Translations under genes and position numbers: made by a program
In this document: positions 40,118-48,215 of the stretch, in pieces
Layout: every line of letters starts with the position of its first letter
Position numbering within the stretch: the first letter of the stretch is position 1
Source of the DNA: Oxalobacter paraformigenes
GTDB taxonomy: Bacteria > Pseudomonadota > Gammaproteobacteria > Burkholderiales > Burkholderiaceae_D
Reading direction: 5' to 3'
Assembly: GCF_000158475.2 (NCBI RefSeq)
Contig: NZ_KI392031.1
Coordinates: 1,735,583-1,799,582 of the forward strand
Length of the DNA stretch: 64,000 nucleotides
Notes under the pieces: generated by a model
Database searches by the model: none
Told to the model about the DNA's origin: nothing
What the model saw: only the letters and a program-made list of their open reading frames with translations

Positions 40118-40151
40118 AAAAATCCTCCCGGAGACCGCCGGGAGGATTTTT
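40118..40151 (-). terminator. Terminator of rpsO-pnp
   Basis: A perfect 14-bp stem (AAAAATCCTCCCGG at 40118-40131, complement at 40138-40151) with a 6-nt loop gives a run of five U on the minus strand, 42 bp after the pnp stop. Confidence 0.85.
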
Positions 40152-40192
40152 CCTCACCTTTCCGGTTCGTAAAACCGGAAACAAGAAAACCC

Positions 40193-42316
40193 TTATTCCG
40201 CCGGAGCCGGATTTTCTTCGGCGACAACCGCTTTCATCGACAGTTTGATACGACCGCGTTCATCGGTTTCCAGTACTTTGACGCGAACAGACTGACCTTC
40301 TTCCAGATAATCGGAAACAGCATTGACCCGTTCGCTGGCTATCTGGCTGATGTGCAACAAGCCGTCCTTGCCCGGCAATATCTGAACAATAGCGCCGAAA
40401 TCGAGCAATTTCAAGACAGTGCCGTCATAGGTTTTTCCTGTTTCGACCGAAGCGGTCAGCTCCTCGATACGGCGTTTTGCCTCCTGACCGGCAGCGGCAT
40501 CGACGGACGCAATCGTGACGATACCGTCATCGTTGATATCGATCTGGGCACCGGTTTCTTCAGTCAGCGCACGAATAACCGCACCGCCCTTGCCGATAAC
40601 GTCACGGATCTTTTCCGGATTGATGCGCATCGTGATCAGACGCGGCGCAAAATCAGACAGTTCCGTCTTGAACTGGGGCATGGCTTCCTGCATCTTGCCC
40701 AGAATATGCATGCGGCCTTCCCTGGCCTGAGCCAAAGCGACCTGCATGATTTCCTTGGTAATGCCCTGAATCTTGATATCCATCTGCAAGGCCGTCACGC
40801 CAGTGGAGGTGCCGGCCACCTTGAAATCCATATCGCCAAGATGGTCTTCGTCACCCAGAATGTCGGTCAATACGGCAAACTTGTTGCCTTCCTTGATGAG
40901 CCCCATCGCAATACCGGCAACATGGGTTTTAACCGGCACACCGGCATCCATCAATGCCAGAGAACCACCGCAAACGGATGCCATTGATGAAGAACCGTTG
41001 GATTCCATGATTTCCGAAACCAGACGGATGGAATAACTGAATTCATCCTGCGATGGCAGGCAGGCGACCAGTGCGCGCTTGGCCAGACGGCCATGACCGA
41101 TTTCACGACGCTTCGGTGTACCAACTCGTCCGGTTTCGCCTGTGGCGAAAGGAGGCATATTGTAATGCATCATGAATGCATCGCTGTATTCTCCCATCAG
41201 CGCATCGATTTTCTGATTGTCGCGGGAAGTTCCCAGTGTGGCGACGACAAGCGCCTGCGTTTCGCCCCGTGTAAAAAGCGCGGAACCGTGTGTCCTCGGC
41301 AAAACGCCTGTACGAATCGTGATCGGACGAACTGTACGGGTATCGCGTCCATCAATACGCGGTTCTCCATCCAGAATCTGCGAACGGACAATGCCGGCTT
41401 CCAGATCGAAAAGAATATTGCCGACTTCGACCGAATCCGGAGCGGCGGCACCTTTGGCTTCCGCTTCGGACGCAAGCGTCTGATTGACTTTTTCATAGAT
41501 GTGGCGCAGTTCGCTTGAACGGGCCTGTTTCTGGCGGATCTGGTAGGCCTTGCGCAATTCAGGTTCCGCAATCCGGGTAACAGCCGCAATCAGTTCCTCG
41601 TTTCTGGCCGGAGGAGCCCATTCGACTTCCGGTTTTCCACCCTCGCTAACCAGCTCGTCAATCGCATCAATGACGACTTTCATCTGTTCATGACCGAATA
41701 CGACAGCGCCCAGCATGACATCCTCGGGCAACTCTTTCGCCTCGGATTCCACCATCAAAACAGCCTGTTCCGTACCTGCCACGACCAGATCCAGCTGGGA
41801 CAACGGCAGCTGCGAAGCCGTCGGATTCAGCACATACTGGCCGTCAATATAGCCAACCCGTGCGGCGCCCAGCGGCCCGTTGAAAGGAATACCGGAAACA
41901 CACAGCGCGGCAGACGCAGCGATCATGGATGGAATGTCCGGGTCGATTTCCGGATTGACGGACAGGACATGAATGATGACCTGGACTTCGTTGAAGTAAC
42001 CATCCGGGAAAAGAGGACGGATCGGGCGGTCGATCAGCCGGGAAGTGAGCGTTTCCTTTTCCGAAGGCCGGCCTTCACGTTTGAAGAAACTGCCGGGAAT
42101 ACGGCCTGCAGCATAACTTTTTTCAATGTAATCGACCGTCAGGGGGAAAAAGTCCTGTCCGGGTTTGACATCGTCTTTCGCTACAACAGTTGCCAGCACG
42201 ACGGTATCGTCCATGGATACCACTACTGCGCCGCTGGCCTGGCGCGCAATTTCACCGGTTTCCAGCGTCACGGTATGCTGTCCGTACTGGAAAGTTTTGC
42301 TTACTTTATTGAACAT
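40193..42316 (-). CDS. pnp: Polyribonucleotide nucleotidyltransferase
   Basis: Phosphorolytic 3'-to-5' exoribonuclease and degradosome component. It has 707 residues: two RNase PH domains separated by a helical domain, a KH domain ([22 protein letters not shown], near 560) and a C-terminal S1 domain ending before a short acidic tail. [20 protein letters not shown] and [15 protein letters not shown]-type segments are characteristic. It follows rpsO, the usual pair, and is preceded by AAAGGA. Confidence 0.98.
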   Translation of the reverse strand: MFNKVSKTFQYGQHTVTLETGEIARQASGAVVVSMDDTVVLATVVAKDDVKPGQDFFPLTVDYIEKSYAAGRIPGSFFKREGRPSEKETLTSRLIDRPIRPLFPDGYFNEVQVIIHVLSVNPEIDPDIPSMIAASAALCVSGIPFNGPLGAARVGYIDGQYVLNPTASQLPLSQLDLVVAGTEQAVLMVESEAKELPEDVMLGAVVFGHEQMKVVIDAIDELVSEGGKPEVEWAPPARNEELIAAVTRIAEPELRKAYQIRQKQARSSELRHIYEKVNQTLASEAEAKGAAAPDSVEVGNILFDLEAGIVRSQILDGEPRIDGRDTRTVRPITIRTGVLPRTHGSALFTRGETQALVVATLGTSRDNQKIDALMGEYSDAFMMHYNMPPFATGETGRVGTPKRREIGHGRLAKRALVACLPSQDEFSYSIRLVSEIMESNGSSSMASVCGGSLALMDAGVPVKTHVAGIAMGLIKEGNKFAVLTDILGDEDHLGDMDFKVAGTSTGVTALQMDIKIQGITKEIMQVALAQAREGRMHILGKMQEAMPQFKTELSDFAPRLITMRINPEKIRDVIGKGGAVIRALTEETGAQIDINDDGIVTIASVDAAAGQEAKRRIEELTASVETGKTYDGTVLKLLDFGAIVQILPGKDGLLHISQIASERVNAVSDYLEEGQSVRVKVLETDERGRIKLSMKAVVAEENPAPAE

Positions 42317-42452
42317 GTAATTCCTTTCATTTTTGCCGGCAGGTTTTCAGGCGCTGCCGTTCGCCTCGTTACAGATAAAACAACAATAAAAACACTGACT
42401 CATCTCGTCAGATCACTGCTTTCAACACTTTACACTACATACTGTATATAAC

Positions 42453-42487
42453 GAAATGCCCGCGACAGAGACTGGCGCAGGCATTTC
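42453..42487 (-). other. Hairpin between rpsO and pnp
   Basis: GAAATGCC/GGCATTTC plus an inner GCG/CGC helix, interrupted by one C-A mismatch, forms a stem-loop 30 bp after rpsO. It lacks a T tract, so it may be an attenuator or an RNase processing site like those known between these genes in E. coli. Confidence 0.45.
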
Positions 42488-42515
42488 ACAGAAACTTCGC
42501 AACTCGCGACAACAA

Positions 42516-42785
42516 CTATTTTCTCAGTCCGAGTTTTGCAATCAGTTCACGATAACGGTTGATGTCTTTCTTGCGCAGATAAGCCAACAGATCCTTGCGG
42601 CGATTGACCATCTTGATCAGCCCGCGGCGGGAATGATGATCTTTGGTATGAACCTTGAAATGACCATTCAGATCGTTGATACGTGCGGTCAACAGGGCGA
42701 CCTGGACTTCCGGGGAACCCGTATCGTTCTGGCTGCGCGCGTTTTCGGTCACGATCGCAGCCTTGTCTTCTTTAAGCAATGCCAT
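42516..42785 (-). CDS. rpsO: 30S ribosomal protein S15
   Basis: Small-subunit protein binding 16S rRNA and an early assembly factor. It has exactly 89 residues from the ATG at 42785, the universal S15 length. Recognisable blocks are [31 protein letters not shown] and the terminal [17 protein letters not shown] precedes the start. A longer frame from 42809 is rejected. Confidence 0.98.
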   Translation of the reverse strand: MALLKEDKAAIVTENARSQNDTGSPEVQVALLTARINDLNGHFKVHTKDHHSRRGLIKMVNRRKDLLAYLRKKDINRYRELIAKLGLRK

Positions 42786-42803
42786 AATATTAATCCTCAC
42801 ATG

Positions 42804-42872
42804 CGGCAAACGGAGTCGAAACCCCCTTCTGCCGTGAACAAAAAATGTAAATACCGGTCAAATCGACCGGTA
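42804..42872 (-). promoter_or_regulatory. rpsO 5' leader with two predicted hairpins
   Basis: On the minus strand a perfect 8-bp hairpin (TACCGGTC/GACCGGTA, 42852-42872) is followed by a second helix (CGGCA/TGCCG, 42804-42834) enclosing a GGGG/CTCC pairing with a G-U next to G-C pairs. S15 represses its own mRNA in other bacteria through structured leaders with such G-U/G-C motifs. A TATACT -10-like box lies just upstream (near 42877-42882). Folding is by eye. Confidence 0.4.
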
Positions 42873-42941
42873 GGGCAGTATAACGGAAAAGCGTTTTCTG
42901 TACAATAAGAACTGTAAAAGTTTAACTGTTTCCGGAAAATC

Positions 42942-43424
42942 ATGATGAAACGTCTGACACTACTGATATCGCTCCTGTTCCTGACACTGTCCGGCTGTGC
43001 ATCCCTTTTCACCACGCCTTCCCCGGGCACGCCGGTTCAGGAAGTGGTTGCCCTTAAAGGCCAGCCGGATGCCGAATATCTGGATGGCAATACCCGGCTT
43101 CTGGAATGGTCTGTTGGCCCCTGGGCACAATATGCCTATATGGCCCGGATCGGCCCGGATGGCAGGCTGATTTCGTACGAACAAGTGTTGACTCGCGAAA
43201 AATTCGGGACCATCCAGATCAACCGCTCCACCAAGAACGATGTGCTGAAAACGGTCGGCCATCCAACCGAAAGTGATTTTCTGCCTTTGATCGATCGTGA
43301 AGTCTGGGCTTACCGATACAAGGAAGAAGGCATCTGGAATTCCATGATGTATGTCTATTTCGACAAGCAGGGCATCGTCAGAAGAATGGAAAACGGTCTG
43401 GATCCCATGTATCTGCGGGATTGA
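42942..43424 (+). CDS. Small lipoprotein, BamE/SmpA-like (paralogue 1)
   Basis: A 160-residue exported lipoprotein; the signal ends at LTLSGC (Cys19). The mature part has two similar motifs, TPVQEVVALKGQPD and STKNDVLKTVGHPTESDFL, recalling the BamE/OmlA fold, in which short helices follow a turn with G-x-P. Its C-terminal half, including YRYKEEGIWNSMM, is almost the same as in the next gene. Function unknown; outer-membrane attachment is likely from the residue after Cys (Ala). Confidence 0.75.
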   Translation: MMKRLTLLISLLFLTLSGCASLFTTPSPGTPVQEVVALKGQPDAEYLDGNTRLLEWSVGPWAQYAYMARIGPDGRLISYEQVLTREKFGTIQINRSTKNDVLKTVGHPTESDFLPLIDREVWAYRYKEEGIWNSMMYVYFDKQGIVRRMENGLDPMYLRD

Positions 43425-43461
43425 ACAAGACAAACGAGGTGAAAAAGACAAGGAGACAAGC

Positions 43462-44034
43462 ATGAAGCATTCCCTTTCGGCGCTGGTTCTGGCAAGTTTG
43501 CTGGCCTTATCCGGTTGCGCCTCTGTTTTTGGCCCTCCGCTCACGCCCGGTATGCCTGTCCAGGAAGTGATTGCCCGTAAAGGAGCGCCAGCCATTGAAT
43601 ACCCCGACGGCAATACGAAAATTCTGGAATGGCCGGCAGGTGAATGGTCGCAGTATGCCTACATGGCCCGGATCGGCCCCGACGGCAGGCTGATTTCGTA
43701 CGACAATGTCCGGACCCGCGAAAAATTCGCGACAATCAAGGTCAACCAGTTCAACAAGAACGATGTCTTGCGAACGGTGGGCCATCCGACCGAAACGGAA
43801 TACCTTCCCTTGAAAAAACAGGAAGTCTGGTCTTACCGATACAAGGAAGAAGGCATCTGGAATTCCATGATGCACATTTATTTTGATTCCAGCGGAATCG
43901 TGCGTGGCATGGAAAACGGCCAGGATCCGCTTTACCTGCGTGACAACGGGTTTTTCGGAGGACTGGGCGGTATTGGAGGCGGAATCGGAATCGGGATAGG
44001 TGGAGGTGGTGGCGGAATAGGTATCGGTTTTTAG
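43462..44034 (+). CDS. Small lipoprotein, BamE/SmpA-like, with glycine-rich tail (paralogue 2)
   Basis: A 190-residue paralogue of the preceding gene, starting at the ATG at 43462 behind AAGGAG. The signal ends at LALSGC (Cys19). It shares QYAYMARIGPDGRLISY and YRYKEEGIWNSMM with copy 1. After LRD, where copy 1 stops, it continues with ~30 residues ending in a tail of almost only Gly and Ile (GGIGIGIGGGGGGIG and similar). The pair is 37 bp apart and likely one transcript. Function unknown. Confidence 0.75.
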   Translation: MKHSLSALVLASLLALSGCASVFGPPLTPGMPVQEVIARKGAPAIEYPDGNTKILEWPAGEWSQYAYMARIGPDGRLISYDNVRTREKFATIKVNQFNKNDVLRTVGHPTETEYLPLKKQEVWSYRYKEEGIWNSMMHIYFDSSGIVRGMENGQDPLYLRDNGFFGGLGGIGGGIGIGIGGGGGGIGIGF

Positions 44035-44038
44035 GCAC

Positions 44039-44068
44039 AAAAAAGGATGCTATCCCGCATCCTTTTTT
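44039..44068. terminator. Bidirectional terminator between lipoprotein and leuA
   Basis: AAAAAGGATGC and GCATCCTTTTT form an 11-bp stem with a 6-nt loop and T runs in both directions, between two convergent genes. Confidence 0.9.
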
Positions 44069-44081
44069 GTTTTCCAAACGA

Positions 44082-45599
44082 TCAAATCACTTTGGAGACA
44101 GCATCTATATAGGCATTGACCGAAGCGGTAATGATATCGGTATTGGCCGCAAAACCGTAATAAACCTTGCCCTTGTTCTCGACCTGAATATGCACTTTGC
44201 CGACATCGTCGGTCCCGCGAGTAAACGCCTGAATCAGGAATTCTTCCAGGGTGACTTTCTGGGTAATCAACTGGCGAACGGCGTTGATGGAGGCGTCGAT
44301 CGGCCCGTTACCGGAAGCCGTAGCCATACACAGTTCTCCATCAATTACCAGTCGGACTGTCGCCATCGGAATAGAATCCTTACCGCAAACAACCTGCAAA
44401 TAATCCAGTTTGATTCTTCTGGCATCTTCTACGGTTCCGGTTCCCGCCAGATTGCGGAGGTCTTCGTCGGATACGGATTTCTGCGCGTCGGCCAGAACAA
44501 GGAATTTGCTGTAAGCAACATCCAGCTCTGCATGCGAGAGTTCATAGCCCAGACGGCGCAGATGATGATCCAGCGCGGCACGACCGCTGCGAGCCGTCAG
44601 GACAATGGATGAATCGCTGACGCCGATATCGGCCGGATCGATAATTTCATAGTTTTCGCGGTTCTTCAATACGCCGTCCTGATGAATGCCTGAAGAATGC
44701 GCGAATGCATTGCGGCCGACGATAGCCTTGTTCGGTTGCACCGGCATGCGCATCAGATTGGAAACCAGACGCGACGTCTTGATGATCTTGGTAGTATCGA
44801 TATCAGTATAGGCGGGAATATCCTTGCGGCACTTCAGGATCATGACAACTTCTTCAAGAGAGGTATTGCCTGCACGTTCGCCGATTCCGTTGATCGTGCA
44901 TTCGACCTGGCGGATGCCATTCATGATACCGGCAAGCGCATTGGCCGTAGCCATGCCCAGATCGTTATGGCAATGAGCGGACAAAACAGCCTTGTCCACG
45001 TTGGCGACGTTGTCTTTCAGGTATTTGATTTTTGCGCCATATTCGTAAGGAGTACAGTAACCGGTGGTATCCGGAATATTGATCACGGTAGCGCCAGCCG
45101 CGATCACGGCTTCCACAACACGCGCCAGAAATTCGTTATCGCTCCGCCCGGCGTCTTCCGCAAAGAATTCGACATCGTCAACATACTTTTTGGCGTATTT
45201 CACCATCTGGACAGCCCGTTCGAGAATCTGTTCGGGCGTTGAATTGAATTTTGAATAAATGTGGTACGGAGAAGTACCGATACCGGTATGGATACGTCCT
45301 TTTTTAGCGTATTTCAACGCTTCCGCCGCCACATCAATGTCTTTTTCGATAGCGCGCGTCAGGGCGGAAATAACCGGTCTGTCGACGACTTTCGAGATTT
45401 CGACTACCGATTTGAAATCGCCCGGACTGGAAATAGGAAACCCCGCCTCAATAACATCGACGCCCAATGCTTCAAGGGCTCTGGCAACTTCGATTTTTTC
45501 AAGTGTATTCAGTTGGCTACCCGGAACCTGTTCTCCGTCACGCAAGGTGGTATCAAATATAATGATTTTTTCTGCCGAGTCTGCTGGTGTGCCAACCAT
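44082..45599 (-). CDS. leuA: 2-isopropylmalate synthase
   Basis: First committed step of leucine synthesis: acetyl-CoA plus 2-ketoisovalerate. It has 505 residues from an ATG with AAGGAG upstream; the frame from 45677 adds 26 unrelated residues. The catalytic TIM-barrel segment [16 protein letters not shown] is at the N-terminus, and the [16 protein letters not shown] metal-site region is central. A C-terminal regulatory domain for leucine feedback runs from ~385. A leucine-rich leader peptide lies ~115 bp upstream. Confidence 0.98.
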   Translation of the reverse strand: MVGTPADSAEKIIIFDTTLRDGEQVPGSQLNTLEKIEVARALEALGVDVIEAGFPISSPGDFKSVVEISKVVDRPVISALTRAIEKDIDVAAEALKYAKKGRIHTGIGTSPYHIYSKFNSTPEQILERAVQMVKYAKKYVDDVEFFAEDAGRSDNEFLARVVEAVIAAGATVINIPDTTGYCTPYEYGAKIKYLKDNVANVDKAVLSAHCHNDLGMATANALAGIMNGIRQVECTINGIGERAGNTSLEEVVMILKCRKDIPAYTDIDTTKIIKTSRLVSNLMRMPVQPNKAIVGRNAFAHSSGIHQDGVLKNRENYEIIDPADIGVSDSSIVLTARSGRAALDHHLRRLGYELSHAELDVAYSKFLVLADAQKSVSDEDLRNLAGTGTVEDARRIKLDYLQVVCGKDSIPMATVRLVIDGELCMATASGNGPIDASINAVRQLITQKVTLEEFLIQAFTRGTDDVGKVHIQVENKGKVYYGFAANTDIITASVNAYIDAVSKVI

Positions 45600-45909
45600 G
45601 ATGTGCTCCTTTGGATAATTCGATAATGTTTTAGTTAAACTGGAATACGGCTCCGACTGCCTCTGCCTTGTGTGCAAAGACCAAGAAAGTTCCGGAATAG
45701 TAAATAAGAGATATCAGCACGCCTTGCGCGCTAGAACGAGCAATAGCGACAGCTCGCAAAACCTGTCGCCATGAGTATTGAATGGAGAACTGACCATTTT
45801 GAGATTCATGAAAAAACTATAAGCTCCTTTTTCAATTCATGCAATATTTTTTGAAATGCACTTTCGTATATCGATGAAATGTCTCTAATTTGCAAAGCGA
45901 CAGTTTACC
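45600..45909 (-). promoter_or_regulatory. leuA leader region
   Basis: This 310-bp gap between pssA and leuA contains the leader peptide, the hairpin at its end (AGCGCG/CGTGCT), and a weak hairpin CTTTGC/GCAGAG further on. I could not identify a convincing promoter or an intrinsic terminator. Control by translation or by Rho is possible. Confidence 0.5.
45714..45809 (-). CDS. leuL: Predicted leucine leader peptide of leuA
   Basis: A 31-codon reading frame upstream of leuA, too short for routine gene calling. Residues 20-26 read LSLLLVL, five leucines in seven codons with four different codons including CTA twice; the peptide has six leucines in all. An AAGGAG lies 14 bp before its ATG, slightly far. 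A G-C-rich hairpin (45716-45732) overlaps its last codons and stop. This fits a leucine-sensing attenuator, but no U-tract terminator is visible before leuA. Confidence 0.7.
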   Translation of the reverse strand: MNLKMVSSPFNTHGDRFCELSLLLVLARKAC

Positions 45910-46713
45910 TTATTCTTTTTCATCGTGCGGTTCGACCTCGGTCTGGACAATACTGACAGGTTTGCCCTTTATTTTTCGCCAGAGATAAACGAGATAACCC
46001 GAAACGCCATAAATGACGAAAAGCCCGAACAGCACCTTGGGCGGATCGAAGGAGATAGTGACGAAAATCAGTACTATCAGTATAACGGCAATAAACGGCA
46101 CCGACTTCCGGATATTCATGACCTTGAAACTGTAAAACGGAACATTCGACACCATCGTCAGACCGGCATACAGCGTCAACAGCCAGGAAGTCCAGTAAAA
46201 ATCGCTGCCGGAAAACCCGACATCGTCCATCAACCAGATGAAACCCGCCACCAGAGCAGCGGCAGCCGGACTGGGCAACCCCTGAAAATAACGCTTGTCC
46301 ACGATAGCGATATTCGTGTTGAAGCGGGCCAGTCTCAACGCGGCGCACGCACAGAACACGAAAGCGGAAACCCATCCTATGCGCCCCATTCCCTTAAGAG
46401 ACCACTCATAGACCACGAGTGCGGGTGCCGCGCCGAATGCTACCATATCGGCCAGACTGTCTAACTGGGCGCCGAACTCGCTTTGCGTTCTTGTCAGACG
46501 CGCGACCCGACCGTCCATACTGTCTAAAATCATGGATATGAAAATAGCGACTGTCGCCTGTTTGAATTCCAGATTCAGTGACATGACAATGGCATAAAAG
46601 CCGCAGAACAATGAAGATATGGTGATCGCATTCGGCAAAAGGTAAAATCCCCTGCGTCGCAATTTCGCGGGAGTCGAAGTCAATTCGGTGCCGGGTTGTT
46701 CCTGCTCAGTCAT
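45910..46713 (-). CDS. pssA: CDP-diacylglycerol-serine O-phosphatidyltransferase
   Basis: Membrane enzyme making phosphatidylserine. It has 267 residues with about eight hydrophobic segments. The CDP-alcohol phosphotransferase signature DG(x)2AR(x)8G(x)3D(x)3D is complete: Asp67, Gly68, Ala71, Arg72, Gly81, Asp85, Asp89. It follows psd by 75 bp, so both steps to phosphatidylethanolamine are encoded together. Confidence 0.96.
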   Translation of the reverse strand: MTEQEQPGTELTSTPAKLRRRGFYLLPNAITISSLFCGFYAIVMSLNLEFKQATVAIFISMILDSMDGRVARLTRTQSEFGAQLDSLADMVAFGAAPALVVYEWSLKGMGRIGWVSAFVFCACAALRLARFNTNIAIVDKRYFQGLPSPAAAALVAGFIWLMDDVGFSGSDFYWTSWLLTLYAGLTMVSNVPFYSFKVMNIRKSVPFIAVILIVLIFVTISFDPPKVLFGLFVIYGVSGYLVYLWRKIKGKPVSIVQTEVEPHDEKE

Positions 46714-46788
46714 ACACTTTCTCCAGTAAGGTCAGAAACAGTGTATCCTTTTTTTAAACGGTCGTGCATCGGTCGATAAAGGAATTTC

Positions 46789-47427
46789 CTACAATTCGGC
46801 CAAAACGGTTTCAGTCGCATAAACTTTATCACCGACTGTCACTTTGGGCTTTGCGGAAAGCGGCAAATAAACGTCCACCCGCGAACCGAAACGGATAAAA
46901 CCGAAACGTTCTCCCCGACGCAGGGCTTCGCCGCTTTTCACATAACACAGAATCCGTCGCGCGATAAGACCGGCGACCTGAACGCAGGTAACCATCTGTC
47001 CATTTTCTGCCGTAATAATCAGGGCATTGCGTTCATTTTCCAGCGAGGCCTTGTCAAGATCGGCATTGACGAACTTTCCCGGAAAATAATGCACACTTTG
47101 GACTTTTCCATCAACCGGAGACCGGTTCGAATGGACGTTGAAAACGTTCATGAAAACGCTGATTTTCAATGCTTCGCGTTCTCCGTAAATATCATATGTT
47201 TTTTCGACAACCACGATACGTCCGTCTGCGGGCGACAAAACAGCATTCGGATTATTCGGAACGGTTCTGGCAGGATCGCGGAAAAACTGCAAGACAAACA
47301 GACTGATCAGCCATAACGGCAGCGACCAGACGCCCCATTGGTAGGTCACTATTGCCGTTACAACGAAAGAAACAAGAATGTAAAACCAGCCTTCACGCGC
47401 AATGATGGGATGAGGATAATTTTTCAA
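46789..47427 (-). CDS. psd: Phosphatidylserine decarboxylase proenzyme (short type)
   Basis: Makes phosphatidylethanolamine. It has 212 residues, the short alpha/beta-proteobacterial form. An N-terminal membrane helix (about 14-46) is followed by the core [10 protein letters not shown] and [14 protein letters not shown]. The self-cleavage site is RFGSRVD, cutting between Gly181 and Ser182 to form the pyruvoyl group. It leads psd-pssA. In many relatives ilvC precedes this gene; here the upstream region has no gene on this strand. Confidence 0.96.
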   Translation of the reverse strand: MKNYPHPIIAREGWFYILVSFVVTAIVTYQWGVWSLPLWLISLFVLQFFRDPARTVPNNPNAVLSPADGRIVVVEKTYDIYGEREALKISVFMNVFNVHSNRSPVDGKVQSVHYFPGKFVNADLDKASLENERNALIITAENGQMVTCVQVAGLIARRILCYVKSGEALRRGERFGFIRFGSRVDVYLPLSAKPKVTVGDKVYATETVLAEL

Positions 47428-47800
47428 TCACAACTCCGAAAATGCCAAACAATAAAGATTTGTATTCTAGTCTCAATCTTTCTGCGTTGAAACAAGCGGA
47501 TAACCTATTTTAGGACGTCCGAAACAGATTATTGAAATCGCCAGACGGAGCCGGCTCTTGATTAACCCGAAACCGGATCCATATATTCTTCACACAGGGC
47601 AACTTGTAAAATCAGTTTTATACAATGAAATTATGGCTGTTTTTTGCCGATATTAAAATCATTTGTTCAACAGCAAGCGGACTTTCCAGCCATATGCGAT
47701 GGTATGGATTTGAACCGTTTACCGGTATTTTTCATGCCGGTGGCTCCTGCTGCAAAGTTTTTGTTTCATGTTTCATTGACCTTGAACGGAAAACAAGATT
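47428..47800. other. Intergenic region between psd and hsp20
   Basis: A 373-bp divergent gap without a credible gene. A frame from 47644 overlaps hsp20 out of frame and looks like noise. It must hold the psd promoter and the hsp20-lon promoter. Confidence 0.5.
47557..47584 (+). promoter_or_regulatory. Possible sigma-32 (heat-shock) promoter for hsp20-lon
   Basis: CTTGATT and ATCCATAT are 13 bp apart. Against the sigma-32 consensus CTTGAAA and CCCCATNT they match 5 of 7 and 6 of 8. The distance of ~215 bp to hsp20 is long, so support is modest. Confidence 0.3.
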
Positions 47801-48205
47801 ATGAAGTTTCGCGATCCAACCAGCCCCATGTGGATGCAGGCATTAAAAATGCTGGAACAGGCCGATCAGCTCCACAAACACTTTTTCCAGTTAGGAAAGA
47901 CCAAATCACGCGGCCCCGTCTGGGAACCTCCTGTCGATCTTCTTGAAACCGAGCGTTATTTTCTGATACTGATCGCCTTGCCGGGAATCGATCCTTCCGA
48001 AGTCAGCGTTGTGATTGAAAACAGTGCCATCCATGTCGTGGGTGAGCGGCAAATCGCCATTGGCAGGGATACGGTTGTCAGGCGGCTGGAAATTCCGTAT
48101 GGCCGTTTTGAAAAATGGATCAGCTTGCCCAACGGACACTATCAGATTGCCGAAAATGTCCTGACAAACGGCTGTTTGCGTTTGGTACTGAACAAACTTG
48201 GATGA
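47801..48205 (+). CDS. Small heat-shock protein (Hsp20/alpha-crystallin family)
   Basis: A 134-residue ATP-independent chaperone. The alpha-crystallin domain runs from about 45 to 130 (PPVDLLETERYFLILIALPGI, HVVGER, FEKWISLP). The usual C-terminal I-x-I/V docking motif is missing after LRLVLNKLG, which may limit large oligomers. It lies 10 bp before lon and is probably co-expressed with it. Confidence 0.88.
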   Translation: MKFRDPTSPMWMQALKMLEQADQLHKHFFQLGKTKSRGPVWEPPVDLLETERYFLILIALPGIDPSEVSVVIENSAIHVVGERQIAIGRDTVVRRLEIPYGRFEKWISLPNGHYQIAENVLTNGCLRLVLNKLG

Positions 48206-48215
48206 CAGGTGAGTT

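Noticed and set aside
47644-47946. A 100-codon frame overlapping the first hsp20
   Set aside because: It runs out of frame into hsp20 and has no homology-like features; the hsp20 frame explains the region.
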